Positions 7,981 to 17,365 are shown, counted from the stretch's first letter. The stretch: DNA of 52,668 nucleotides from Vibrio sp. 99-70-13A1 (GCF_013114625.1 NZ_VTXD01000035.1:1-52668), one strand, 5' to 3'. Made by a program: numbers and translations. Notes: generated by a model not told the origin, from the letters alone.

Positions 7981-10900
7981 ATGAATGACATTATTCTGAA
8001 TAAACCGCATGTATTAAAGAATGGCAGACCAACGATTGCAGTACTTGTTGGGTCTATGACTTCGCCTTATCAAGAAGGGATCATGCGCGGTGCCGCTTAT
8101 ATAGCCACAAAGATGGACTACAACATCATTGGGTTTTGCGGTGGCGTTATTAATTCAGATGATCATTTAACGTTAGCGAGAGATAAAGTCTTCGAACTTG
8201 TTGATATGGATCTTATATCAGGGGTAATCAGCCCATTTAGCTCACATACTCGCTTTATGGATAAGCAAGCCAGTGCCGATTTCATTAATAAATTTGAACG
8301 TGTACCTGTGATTAATATTGGCAGTCATATAGAAGGCTACACCAATGTAATGACAGATTACGAGACCGGCTTTTCTGATTTATTTGAACACTTTTACCAT
8401 GTTCACGGCTACCGAAAAATATTGCTTGTTAGAGGTCCGAAGCAACATGCTTCCTCTGAAAAACGTATGGATATTTATCAGTCACTCTTAAAGAAATATG
8501 ATCTAGAGTTTGATGAAAGCATGGTGGTTTACTCGGACTTAAAAAGGCGGTCAGCGAAAAGTAAAATAGAAGAATACATCGAGTGCCATGGAAAAAAATT
8601 TGATGCAGTCATTACCATTAATGATAACCAAGCCTTGGGTATTGTGGATGCTTGCCTCGAACAAGGCATTCGAGTTCCAGAAGAGGTTGCGGTGGTTGGG
8701 TCAATGGATACGCTCGAAGGTGCATTTACTTCCCCAGCTTTAACCAGTATTCAAGAACCTTTATTTGAACTGGGGCGAGCCGCAGCTATTGAGTTAATTG
8801 CTCAAATTGAAGGTAAGCCTGCACGAAGTGAAGTGAAAATTCCCACCTCTTTGATTACAAGAGAATCTTGTGGCTGCAGGCCATCAGAAACAAGCAAGCT
8901 ACAAAGTGCGTCTCTTGAATTGGATTTTAAAAACTTGAATGCAGATGAAGACCCTATCTTTAAAGAAGCTCAACAGTCTTTTGAAAAGGTCATCGTCCAG
9001 CATAAAGGTGGGATAATAAGGGATGACGTCACTTCGCTGCTCTTTTCTTATCAAGATGCCATTTATAAACAGAAGTACGCGGCGTTTCTTTCTAAGTTGA
9101 AGCAACAGCTAGAGAAAGAGTTAAAGTCTGAAGATATTATGCTGTGGCTTGGCTTAGCTTCCAAATTGCAAATATGCTCGCTGCAGTATCTGGAAACTAA
9201 AGAGAGCTCCGCATCTTTGGTTCAATTCATTTCTGATCTTACAGCGTTGAAAAGTGAAATTGAGCAGCTGACCATCAAATTCCAAAGCTTTGAAACTGAG
9301 TACTACTTAAATTACTTCAGAGCTATCGTAAATAACCTTAACTCTTCTTTCGATTTATCGACGATAAAGAAATACACCGTTGATATTTTACAGCTCTCTG
9401 AACTCTATATTTCGCTATTCAAAAACGTTAACGACGAGAATATTTTGGCTGAAAATATTGTATCGGTCAGGGACAACAAGTTCATAGAGTTAGACAACAC
9501 CATATTCAATGCTTCTGATATTTTACCGAGTGGTATTGAGCCTTATAAAGACAGGTACTCATTAGTTGTATTTCCACTTTCGTTTGCTAATAAACCCATT
9601 GGTTTTATGACGGTGAACTTAAGTAATCGAAAGGGTACTGCTTTTGAAAACCTGAGAGCAATTATCAGTTCCGCCCTTAAAAATGAAATGCTTATCCAAG
9701 ATTTAAAAAAGGCAGAAGAACGATTCAGCGATATTGCACACAGCACTTCAAACTGGCTTTGGGAAACGGATGTAGATAACAACTTCACTTATTGCTCAAA
9801 CTCTTCCACAGACATTATTGGTTACGCTCCCGAGTACTTGCTAGGTAAGGGAGTGAACGCTCTTAATATCGATAATGGTGATTTCTACATCAATATCATG
9901 GCGAATCATGAAAATCTGTCGGACGTTGAATGCTGGTATCAACACCAAAATGGCAATGTCATTTGCTTACTCATTTCAGCTAAGCCTATTACTAAAGAAG
10001 GTAAATTCAGCGGGTATCGAGGCATTTTTGAGGACATTACCGAACAGAAGCTTCAAGATGAAAAAATAAGAAACTTAGCTTATTCCGATATTTTAACAGG
10101 CTTACCCAACCGAACACTTTTCCAAGATAAGTTGGCTGAAACCATCGAGATTTTTACCAAGAATGATAAAAAGTTCGCACTCATGTTTATCGACTTAGAT
10201 CATTTTAAAAATATTAATGATTCTATGGGGCATGCGGCTGGTGACTTGCTGTTGATTGAACTGGCAAAACGCTTGAGCAGTTCAATTCGAAGCCGAGACA
10301 TTCTTGCAAGGCTAGGGGGAGATGAGTTTGTCATTATTGTTTCAGACATTAGCGATGAAGCCGAAGTGATTGATATTGCTCAGCGCATTTTCAATAGCTT
10401 TAAAGAACCAATCAACCTTTATAATAAGCCTGTATATGTGACTTTAAGTTTAGGTATTAGTGTGTTTCCGAACGATGGGCTGGATGCGGAAGAGCTGCTT
10501 AAAAAAGGCGATAGCGCAATGTACCAAGCTAAGTCGCAAGGTCGAAATGGCTATGTTTTCTACGACAAAGTGCTAGAACAAAAGAATCACTTAAGAAATA
10601 TTTATGAGCAGGTGCTAAGAGATGCGATAGCAAACCAAGGCTTTATGTTGAATTATCAGCCTCAAGTGTCAGTTCGTACTCAAGAAGTGCTTGGGTTTGA
10701 AGTCTTGCTCAGAATTATTGATCCCAAGCTTGGCGTTGTTGCCCCTAATCTATTTATCCCTTTAGCGGAAGAACTAGGGCTAATTAATATACTGGACGAG
10801 TGGGTATTTGAGCATGCTTGTAAACAATACGCACAGTGGCACCAGTCTGGTTTAGGGGGCGTTCGTCTATCTATTAATTTGTCGGCCGTACAATTGCGAG

Positions 10901-11403
10901 ATGATGCGGTACTCAATAAGTACATTAAGATTATCGAAAAGCATCATGTGAATCCGAATGATCTGCAGCTTGAGATCACTGAGAATGCATTAATTGATAA
11001 CGAAGAAGTTGCGCTGAAAATTCTGAAAGGCTTTAAGCAATACGGAGTCAGTATTGCACTGGATGATTTTGGAACCGGTTACTCGTCTTTAAGCTGCATT
11101 AACTTGTATCCAATCGATACGATAAAAATTGACCGTTCATTTGTAAAAGATGCCGTCACCAATCTAAGGAATAAAGCCATTATTCAAGGAACGGTGCTTA
11201 TCGCTAACAATTTAAATCTGAAGATCATTGCTGAAGGGGTAGAAACGAATGAGCAGTGTGTGTTCATAAAGCAGCTTGGGTGCGACGAAATACAAGGCTT
11301 TTACTACTATAAACCTTGCAGTGCTTTACATGCGAAAGCACTTTTAGAAAAGCAACAATCAATGGTTCGAGAGATTGAGTTGGGTGAAAAATGCCTCGCT
11401 TAG
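7981..11403 (+). CDS. LacI-type sensor - GAF-like - PAS - GGDEF - EAL cyclic-di-GMP protein
   Basis: An 1140-residue cytosolic signalling protein. Residues 16-300 form a LacI/GalR-type periplasmic-binding-fold domain ending in the usual RESCGC, but no helix-turn-helix precedes it. Residues 300-575 are a linker with a GAF-like end (PIGFMTVNLS). A PAS domain follows at about 578-695 and a GGDEF domain with intact GGDEF (779-783) and an RSRD inhibitory site five residues before it. The EAL domain begins with EVL (907-909) and keeps the SINLS, EITEN, DDFGTGYSS, KIDRSF, AEGVE and QGF segments. Both synthase and phosphodiesterase activities are therefore possible. The start is ATG 7981, with GGAG ten bases upstream. 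No membrane helices are seen, so the ligand is probably a cytoplasmic sugar or nucleotide. Confidence 0.93.
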   Translation: MNDIILNKPHVLKNGRPTIAVLVGSMTSPYQEGIMRGAAYIATKMDYNIIGFCGGVINSDDHLTLARDKVFELVDMDLISGVISPFSSHTRFMDKQASADFINKFERVPVINIGSHIEGYTNVMTDYETGFSDLFEHFYHVHGYRKILLVRGPKQHASSEKRMDIYQSLLKKYDLEFDESMVVYSDLKRRSAKSKIEEYIECHGKKFDAVITINDNQALGIVDACLEQGIRVPEEVAVVGSMDTLEGAFTSPALTSIQEPLFELGRAAAIELIAQIEGKPARSEVKIPTSLITRESCGCRPSETSKLQSASLELDFKNLNADEDPIFKEAQQSFEKVIVQHKGGIIRDDVTSLLFSYQDAIYKQKYAAFLSKLKQQLEKELKSEDIMLWLGLASKLQICSLQYLETKESSASLVQFISDLTALKSEIEQLTIKFQSFETEYYLNYFRAIVNNLNSSFDLSTIKKYTVDILQLSELYISLFKNVNDENILAENIVSVRDNKFIELDNTIFNASDILPSGIEPYKDRYSLVVFPLSFANKPIGFMTVNLSNRKGTAFENLRAIISSALKNEMLIQDLKKAEERFSDIAHSTSNWLWETDVDNNFTYCSNSSTDIIGYAPEYLLGKGVNALNIDNGDFYINIMANHENLSDVECWYQHQNGNVICLLISAKPITKEGKFSGYRGIFEDITEQKLQDEKIRNLAYSDILTGLPNRTLFQDKLAETIEIFTKNDKKFALMFIDLDHFKNINDSMGHAAGDLLLIELAKRLSSSIRSRDILARLGGDEFVIIVSDISDEAEVIDIAQRIFNSFKEPINLYNKPVYVTLSLGISVFPNDGLDAEELLKKGDSAMYQAKSQGRNGYVFYDKVLEQKNHLRNIYEQVLRDAIANQGFMLNYQPQVSVRTQEVLGFEVLLRIIDPKLGVVAPNLFIPLAEELGLINILDEWVFEHACKQYAQWHQSGLGGVRLSINLSAVQLRDDAVLNKYIKIIEKHHVNPNDLQLEITENALIDNEEVALKILKGFKQYGVSIALDDFGTGYSSLSCINLYPIDTIKIDRSFVKDAVTNLRNKAIIQGTVLIANNLNLKIIAEGVETNEQCVFIKQLGCDEIQGFYYYKPCSALHAKALLEKQQSMVREIELGEKCLA

Positions 11404-11445
11404 CCTTACTAAACTAAGCGAGACATTACTAAACTAGGTGAGACA
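11395..11445. terminator. Hairpin and 20-bp tandem duplication at the end of the sensor gene
   Basis: CTCGCTTAG (11395-11403, containing the sensor stop codon) pairs with CTAAGCGAG at 11414-11422. The unit beginning TTACTAAACTAAGCGAG (11406-11425) is repeated at 11426-11445 with two mismatches. The stem probably ends the sensor transcript, although no long T run follows it. The duplicated half-arm looks like a slippage product. Confidence 0.6.
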
Positions 11446-11461
11446 AAATTCGTGGGGTAGA

Positions 11462-12388
11462 TTACTGGTCAGATAAATTGATAGCCGCTCTACATTGTTC
11501 ATCCCAATATGATGGGGTTCCGTAGTATTCAGCTAAATGATCGATAAAGGCACGAACCTTCGGCGCAAGGAGTCGAGAGCTTGGGTAAACTGCCCAGATT
11601 GCAGCGTCATCAACGAGTGGATACTCATCTAGAATTTGTACTAACGTGCCGGCTTCTAAATGTTGGTAAGTCAGCCAAGTCGCACACATGGCAATACCCA
11701 TCCCATTTACAGCCGCATCCCTCACAGCTTCACCATGGTCGACACGAATACTACCTTTTACCTTTATTGGCTGTATGCCATCAGGTGTTTTGAATACCCA
11801 CGAATCCAGATCAGTCTGGTTAATGCATTGATGATTTTTAAGATCCTTTGGCGAATTGGGTTCCCCATACTCTGCAATGTAGTCAGGAGAGGCACACATA
11901 ATTCGTTTATCCTTCGCTAATTTCTTAGCGATGAGGCTAGAGTCTTTAAGTTCAGCGTTTCTAATGGCAACATCAAATCCGCCTTCTACTAAATCCACCA
12001 TAGAATCAGTTAAACGGATATCAACAAACAGATCTGGGTACTTCTTGAGAAAGCCTTTCAAAGCAGGCATGAGGTGCATTCGACCAAAAGAGGCGGGCGC
12101 GGTAATTCGCAATGTACCTTTTGGCTGAGCTTTACCTGTGCCTACCGTTGCTCTAGCCGCATCTACGCTTGCTAAAATTTCTTCTGCATAAGGTAAAAGC
12201 GCTTCCCCTTCTTCAGTGAGCGATACTTTACGAGTTGTGCGATGAACAAGCCTAGCGCCAATACTTTCCTCTAACTTGTTGATATGCATGCTAGCAACAG
12301 GTGGAGACAAATCTAATTCTTTACCCGCAAGGCTGATGTTGCGCGTTGAAGCAACTCTTACAAACAGTCGAAGATGGTCGATGTTCAT
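11462..12388 (-). CDS. LysR-family transcriptional regulator (copy 2)
   Basis: A 308-residue LysR protein, paralogue of the one at 5786. It has the same N-terminal helix-turn-helix (MNIDHLRLFVRVASTRNISLAG), the same HRTTRKVSLTEEGEALLPYAEEIL linker and the same C-terminal AIWAVYPSSRLLAPKVRAFID stretch, with about ten extra residues at the end. It is transcribed divergently from radical-SAM gene 2 across a 177-base gap holding a GAATA-N6-TATTC palindrome. Divergent placement is the usual LysR-target arrangement, so it probably controls the 12566 gene and itself. Effector unknown. Confidence 0.92.
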   Translation of the reverse strand: MNIDHLRLFVRVASTRNISLAGKELDLSPPVASMHINKLEESIGARLVHRTTRKVSLTEEGEALLPYAEEILASVDAARATVGTGKAQPKGTLRITAPASFGRMHLMPALKGFLKKYPDLFVDIRLTDSMVDLVEGGFDVAIRNAELKDSSLIAKKLAKDKRIMCASPDYIAEYGEPNSPKDLKNHQCINQTDLDSWVFKTPDGIQPIKVKGSIRVDHGEAVRDAAVNGMGIAMCATWLTYQHLEAGTLVQILDEYPLVDDAAIWAVYPSSRLLAPKVRAFIDHLAEYYGTPSYWDEQCRAAINLSDQ

Positions 12389-12435
12389 GGTTCAACCCCT
12401 TATTTTAAAATTCTTTATTGTTATAGATAAACATA

Positions 12436-12451
12436 GAATAGGGCAGTATTC
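12436..12451. promoter_or_regulatory. Candidate LysR operator between LysR 2 and radical SAM 2
   Basis: GAATAGGGCAGTATTC has perfect five-base arms separated by six bases and lies 48 bases before the LysR start and 114 bases before the radical-SAM start. It is the clearest inverted repeat in this divergent gap. Assignment to LysR 2 is inference. Confidence 0.4.
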
Positions 12452-12565
12452 CATATGATTATTTAATTATTATTAATACTGATTTCATGTTTGTCTCCAT
12501 TATCAAGCCTCTTGGTTAGCGTTAAAGCCACCCCATCAAAATTACACTAGGCTGAGGAGCTTAAT

Positions 12566-13441
12566 ATGCATTATGAAGGTAAAATTTATCGCCCTTGGAT
12601 GGAAGCGGAAAGTGTTCTAATTCAAACCACATTAGGCTGCAGTAACAACCAGTGTACATTCTGTACTATGTTCGATGATAAGCGCTTTAAAGTGAGAGAT
12701 ATTGAAGACATTTTTAAGGACATTGAAGAAGCAAGAGTCATCTACCCACACGTAGAATCCATCTTTTTGGTTGATGGGAATGTGATGGCAATGAGAACTG
12801 AAAATTTACTTAAGATTCTGGATAAAGTGAAATCAACATTCCCAGAATTAAAGAACCTTGCGCTGTATTCTGGCTTTAATGATTTCCGTCGTAAGAGTCT
12901 TTCTGAGCTTAAAGAGATCAAATCAGCAGGGTTAACAACGGCTTATTCTGGTCTTGAGTCTGGTGACCCTATTGTTCTTGAAAGAATTAAAAAAGGCATG
13001 ACAAGAGAACATGCAATCGCAGGTATGAACTTAGCAAGAGAAGCGGATATTAAAGTGTTAGCTTCGTTTATCTTTGGGCTTGGTGGTAGAGACCGTTCAA
13101 TTGAGCATGCTAAAAATACCACTAGTTTGTTGAATATCATGCAGCCAGATGCGATTGCCCCTATGGCCCTTGCTATTCAACCAGGAAGCGAACTGGAAAG
13201 AGAAGTTCAGCGTGGTGAGTTTATCTTGCCGACACCATTACAAATCTTAGAAGAAGAGAAATATCTTCTAGAAAATATGGTTGATTTCCCTTGTTATTAT
13301 TGGGGTTACCATGGCAACAATATCGCTTCAATGCGAGGAGCATGGCCAGAAGCGCGTGAACCGTTTTTGAAAAATATAAATAGACACATCGACCATGATC
13401 CAATGGCGAAAAAGAACGTCATTGAAACTTACGCTTGGTAA
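12566..13441 (+). CDS. Radical SAM protein (copy 2)
   Basis: A 291-residue paralogue of the radical SAM enzyme at 6803. The cluster cysteines are C25, C30 and C33 in LGCSNNQCTFC (Cx4CxxC), followed by TMFDDKRFKVRDIED. The SGLESGDPIVLERIKKGMT and FIFGLGGRDRS segments are shared almost exactly with copy 1. Differences cluster in the barrel and near the C-terminus (YYWGYHGNN here, FYWGDHGNN in copy 1), so the two may use related but different substrates. A strong GAGGAG ribosome binding site precedes the ATG and a terminator follows. The divergent LysR 2 gene is the likely regulator. Reaction unknown. Confidence 0.9.
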   Translation: MHYEGKIYRPWMEAESVLIQTTLGCSNNQCTFCTMFDDKRFKVRDIEDIFKDIEEARVIYPHVESIFLVDGNVMAMRTENLLKILDKVKSTFPELKNLALYSGFNDFRRKSLSELKEIKSAGLTTAYSGLESGDPIVLERIKKGMTREHAIAGMNLAREADIKVLASFIFGLGGRDRSIEHAKNTTSLLNIMQPDAIAPMALAIQPGSELEREVQRGEFILPTPLQILEEEKYLLENMVDFPCYYWGYHGNNIASMRGAWPEAREPFLKNINRHIDHDPMAKKNVIETYAW

Positions 13442-13470
13442 GCAGTAATAAGTCTATGCAGTAAAAGATA

Positions 13471-13498
13471 AAGCTCCCGCGATAGCAGGAGCTTTTTT
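13471..13498 (+). terminator. Rho-independent terminator of radical-SAM gene 2
   Basis: AAGCTCC (13471-13477) pairs with GGAGCTT (13488-13494) and is followed by a T run. It lies 30 bases after the radical-SAM stop. Confidence 0.9.
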
Positions 13499-13501
13499 AT
13501 G

Positions 13502-13557
13502 TACAGAGCTTTTTATATACAGGATATTTTTATATACAAGAGCTTTTATGTGCTGAA
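13502..13557. repeat. Imperfect tandem repeats of about 17 bp between convergent genes
   Basis: Three degenerate copies of a TACA-AGAGCTTTTTATA-type unit follow the terminator and run up to the stop of the metallophosphoesterase gene. The third copy carries another GAGCTTTT, as if the terminator tail had been copied. No gene is present. Confidence 0.6.
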
Positions 13558-13559
13558 GC

Positions 13560-15290
13560 TTATTGTCTTGGCTGTGTTAAATAAACAGGAAGACGCATCA
13601 CCCCTAAGTTTTTATCTGCAATGAAGTGGTTGTAATGGTTGTAGTAAAACTCTAAACCTTGTACTCGCCCTCCTTCATTGAAGTTCTGGTTATGGTCCAC
13701 ATCTGCTGCAATTACGTGGTAATCATACAAGTATGATGGTTGCTCAAAAACGGTATGACCGATGATCACTTGTGATGACCCAAAAGCTGTGAGCCCTCGC
13801 TCTAATTGCGCTTGAGTGAGGTCACCATCAGGAACTGAGCGATCCCAGTACAGACGTGAAGGTAAATAGTAAGCGTCTTTGATTAGCGAACCATTGTCAT
13901 CATAGCGAACATAACCCTCATCAAGATGCCTTCTTCCGTAGGTATTAATGTCTTCCAGCAATAGTGTTTGGTTCTCTAGTGCTTCTATTACATCAAGGTT
14001 AAAGCCAGCATGTACAAATAGTGTATCTCCGGCAATTTCCATCAGGTTTTTTGAACGTAACCATTGACCTAAAACCGTACCTTTACTGTGCAGGTCAAAG
14101 AAGTCTTTGCCCATTAGGCTTAAGTTCTCAAAATAGCGTTGATGTACGTAGCGGAAATCACCGTAAAAATTCATCATATCGTGATTGCCGAGAATGAAAT
14201 GTACATCTCCGCCCGCAACTTTTGCTTGGTTCTCTAAATGATAAAATAGCCACAAACTTTCAGTGACATATGCCCCACGGTCGAATAAATCGCCTAGGTG
14301 GAAAAGGTGTCCGTTTCCGTATACCCAGTTGTAGTCTTTATCCATAATGCCAGCTTCAATGAGCATATAAACTAGGGCATTAATCTGACCTTCAAAGTCA
14401 GACGTTACAAAAAATTGTTCAGGCTTTTCATACTGGAATTCAGGCGGAGTGTAGGTATTTTGCAACTCGACTGAGAAGCTACCTAACTCACCTGGTAACT
14501 CAACCGTCACTTGAGCTTCGCTAATATTGGTATAAGTATCAGAATACAGACCGTCACGGTTTAGCCCATCAATGGTTACTTCACCTGTATCACCTATGGT
14601 GACATAAGGACCATCAGGTTCACCTGTGTAGTCAAAAGTAGCGTTTAACGCGACATTAAATTGCACATCATTAGTTCGGTGGTTCACTTGATTAAAAAGA
14701 GCAACGGCAATGACGTTTTCACCTTGTGAAAAAGACTCAGAAGGCAGAATAAAGGTGTGTTCTGCATCTTCTCCGTATTTCGAATAGCGCAGAGGAGAAG
14801 TGGTGTGAGTGAGCACTTCATCTTTAGGCAGTAATGGAGAACGCGCAATTTCTTGACCATTCACATAGATAGCAGCGGCATCATCTATTTTCATGTTCAA
14901 GTACACATCGTCTAATGTGCTGATATCCGCGATATTCACTTCTTTTCTAAAATAATAAGCACTTGGTGTAGCATCGACAAAGCCCATCGCTTTATAGTCA
15001 GCGAGTATCGTGTTGCCTTCTACTGCATGGTCATACCCGTAAAAGAATATCCCTTGTCCATTTTTCCATTCAGAATCATCAAACCCAACTTGGTTCCATT
15101 CATTTGATATAGCCAAACCTTGGTCGAGATAGGACCATTGTGAGCCGTAATCAAAAAATAAAGACGGGTTTCTGTCTTGAGGAGCAATACTATTTTTTGA
15201 TTGTTCATCATTATCACAAGCGGCTAATGCCAATAATGCAGAGAGTGCGATGATGCTTCTGCTTGGAGTGAACCCTAAGCGATTTTTCAC
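13560..15290 (-). CDS. Lipoprotein metallophosphoesterase with N-terminal beta-sandwich
   Basis: A 576-residue exported protein. The signal peptide ends in LALAAC, a lipobox with Cys25 lipidated and Asp at +2. Residues 45-220 resemble a galactose-binding-like beta-sandwich (YVNGQEIAR, FNQVNHRTNDVQF). The catalytic region from about residue 290 is calcineurin-like: SDFEGQ, GDLFDRG, GNHDM, a late VHAGF and IIGHTVF. These supply most dinuclear metal ligands. The usual DxH of the first motif is DxE here, as in some Shewanella-like phosphatase relatives. It probably hydrolyses phosphate esters in the envelope; the substrate is not known. It is divergent from the phospholipase-D-like gene. Confidence 0.85.
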   Translation of the reverse strand: MKNRLGFTPSRSIIALSALLALAACDNDEQSKNSIAPQDRNPSLFFDYGSQWSYLDQGLAISNEWNQVGFDDSEWKNGQGIFFYGYDHAVEGNTILADYKAMGFVDATPSAYYFRKEVNIADISTLDDVYLNMKIDDAAAIYVNGQEIARSPLLPKDEVLTHTTSPLRYSKYGEDAEHTFILPSESFSQGENVIAVALFNQVNHRTNDVQFNVALNATFDYTGEPDGPYVTIGDTGEVTIDGLNRDGLYSDTYTNISEAQVTVELPGELGSFSVELQNTYTPPEFQYEKPEQFFVTSDFEGQINALVYMLIEAGIMDKDYNWVYGNGHLFHLGDLFDRGAYVTESLWLFYHLENQAKVAGGDVHFILGNHDMMNFYGDFRYVHQRYFENLSLMGKDFFDLHSKGTVLGQWLRSKNLMEIAGDTLFVHAGFNLDVIEALENQTLLLEDINTYGRRHLDEGYVRYDDNGSLIKDAYYLPSRLYWDRSVPDGDLTQAQLERGLTAFGSSQVIIGHTVFEQPSYLYDYHVIAADVDHNQNFNEGGRVQGLEFYYNHYNHFIADKNLGVMRLPVYLTQPRQ

Positions 15291-15643
15291 TTTAATTATC
15301 CTTAAAAGTAGGTGATATAGCGGTGAAAATATTAGGATTTGAATATTTAATTCATGTGACGAATTTATAGCATGGAATATATATCGATTTATTTGCGACG
15401 CAATGCGTAAATGCGAATAATAACTAATGAAAATATTGATGTATAAGCGGTGACTTGAACTTTTAATGCGGGATAGAACTGAGGTCTAACTGAATTAAAA
15501 TAATAGAGTGGCGAGAGAAGTAGACTAGTTTGGTGTACTATTTACTGTATATATCGCCATTTCCTATCACATAAAAAGTGCTTGCTGTAAGTAATAGGAA
15601 TGTAAGCCAAATTGGCTATTCAAAATAAAAGGAAGTGTTATCA
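15291..15643. other. Divergent promoter region, about 350 bp
   Basis: It lies between the minus-strand metallophosphoesterase and the plus-strand phospholipase-D-like gene. No gene-like frame is seen. It is AT-rich, must hold both promoters, and ends with the AAAGGAAG ribosome binding site used by the downstream gene. No clear operator palindrome was found. Confidence 0.5.
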
Positions 15644-17173
15644 ATGCCCGTGCTGCAACGCATTAGTGTAACTGTATTTTTAATCGCTGTTCTTGCAGGG
15701 TGTGCCTCACTCCCTGAAGAAGTGAACCATCCAACTGAACCTGTGGAGCAACAGGTGAGCAGTACTTTATCTGAACTATCAGATGCCTTTAGCCTCAATA
15801 ATGCGAGTAAAGAAACAAGCGCCGTTTTATTACAAGACACAGGTTGGGATGCGCTCGCGCAACGATTAGCATTAATTGAAACCGCAGAACAGAGTATTGA
15901 TATTCAATACTATATCTGGAACTCCGATGTCACTGGGCATTACTTGGCGAACAGGCTACTTGCTGCTGCTGATCGCGGCGTGAAAGTTCGTGTGATGCTA
16001 GATGATATAAACTTGAATGAACGCGAAGATCTGCTTGTCACTTTAGACTCCCATCCTCAAGTGGAAATCCGCGTATTTAACCCAATCCCAAGCCGAAAAG
16101 GTGTGTCTAAATGGCTTAATGTCTTGAGTGACTTCTCTCGTCTTAATCGCCGAATGCACAACAAGTCATTTACGGTTGATGGCGCTTTATCGATTGTGGG
16201 TGGGCGTAATATTGGTGATGAATATTTTGATCTGTCTGAAGATATCAACTTTAGAGATAGAGACGTACTCGTTATGGGTAGCGTTGTACCTGAAATCCAA
16301 AAGAGTTTTATCAATTACTGGGATAGCACCTGGTCATATCCGGTAGAACTTTTGGGAGGGGAGCCATCGGATTCACTGATGCTTGGTGAAATCGCGACAC
16401 CAACGTACAAGAACTACCCAGTGTTACCTGAAGGTGCAGAAACGTCGAAGCTATTCATGAAGCAAGCAATGAGCGAAATGACATGGGTAGAAGCGCATTT
16501 TATTTCTGATCGCCCAGTCCCATTGGATTCAGACAATACCAGTGAGCCGAAAGCGACGGCTAAGCTACTAGGGAAACTATCCACTGAATCTGAACAAGAG
16601 GTTCTGCTGGAGTCGGCTTATTTAATTTTCGATGATGGTCAATTAGAACAATGGCAGAGCTTAGCGGATTCAGGCGTGCAAATTAAAGCACTGACGAATT
16701 CTATGGCTTCTAATGACTTAGCTACCAACCACTCTGGTTATGCGGCTCGCCGCCAAGATATGCTGGAACATGGTATACAACTTTTTGAATTAAAGCCGGA
16801 AGCGCAAGTATGTGAAGAATCGACTCAAGATATGTCGAAGTGTGCACCAAACATGCCTTATGGTCTTCACGCTAAATCAGTGGTTTTTGATAACAAAATT
16901 GCCGCAATTGGCTCTTTCAATTTTAATTTACGATCAACATATCTGAATACCGAATCGCTGTTAATCATCAATAGTTCAAGTGTGGCTAACCAACTGGCAC
17001 AAGATATTGAGCATGCAATGAATGATGATAATAGCTGGCGCTTAGGTTTAAATGACGGTGAAGTTCAGTGGTCTTCTGGCTCACAAACTTGGGATAGCGA
17101 ACCTGATACTGGAAATTGGGAGCGTATTAAATCCCGTTTGTTGCAGCTGCTACCAATAGAGAAATACTTATAA
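15644..17173 (+). CDS. Phospholipase D family lipoprotein, cardiolipin synthase C-like
   Basis: A 509-residue lipoprotein (VLAGCAS lipobox) with two HKD phosphodiesterase motifs: H172-K174-D179 in MHNKSFTVD and H409-K411-D416 in LHAKSVVFD, each followed by the usual GG/GS-N segment. Two intact HKD motifs on one chain, the AQRLALIETAEQSIDIQYYIW opening and the overall length match ClsC/YmdC-type enzymes, which move phosphatidyl groups to make cardiolipin, or related phospholipases. The start is ATG 15644 with AAGGAAG eight bases upstream; a GTG three codons earlier overlaps that site. Acting at the periplasmic face is inferred from the lipobox. Confidence 0.88.
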   Translation: MPVLQRISVTVFLIAVLAGCASLPEEVNHPTEPVEQQVSSTLSELSDAFSLNNASKETSAVLLQDTGWDALAQRLALIETAEQSIDIQYYIWNSDVTGHYLANRLLAAADRGVKVRVMLDDINLNEREDLLVTLDSHPQVEIRVFNPIPSRKGVSKWLNVLSDFSRLNRRMHNKSFTVDGALSIVGGRNIGDEYFDLSEDINFRDRDVLVMGSVVPEIQKSFINYWDSTWSYPVELLGGEPSDSLMLGEIATPTYKNYPVLPEGAETSKLFMKQAMSEMTWVEAHFISDRPVPLDSDNTSEPKATAKLLGKLSTESEQEVLLESAYLIFDDGQLEQWQSLADSGVQIKALTNSMASNDLATNHSGYAARRQDMLEHGIQLFELKPEAQVCEESTQDMSKCAPNMPYGLHAKSVVFDNKIAAIGSFNFNLRSTYLNTESLLIINSSSVANQLAQDIEHAMNDDNSWRLGLNDGEVQWSSGSQTWDSEPDTGNWERIKSRLLQLLPIEKYL

Positions 17174-17250
17174 CGTCGTTTTTCTAACAGGTTTGAATTC
17201 CCCCTAATGGTCGGGTGAGCTCTAAAAGCTGTTTTTTAAAGATAAAAGAC

Positions 17251-17292
17251 AATGGGCAAAGTAACGTTTCATCGCTACTTTGCCCATTTTTA
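17251..17292. terminator. Bidirectional terminator
   Basis: AATGGGCAAAGTA (17251-17263) pairs with TACTTTGCCCATT (17276-17288), extended inward by a CG/CG pair, and T residues follow. It lies between the phospholipase-D-like gene and the converging EamA gene. Confidence 0.92.
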
Positions 17293-17365
17293 TGCTTGTT
17301 TATAATTTCACGCTTGTTTATAGACGTTGCTTACACACGCTGTTTATCTAAGCACAAGCTTTACG

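Noticed and set aside
5786..13441. Treating the LysR/radical-SAM pairs as a simple tandem duplication
   Set aside because: The two pairs have opposite relative orientations (convergent against divergent) and are separated by the sensor gene, so a single tandem event does not explain them.
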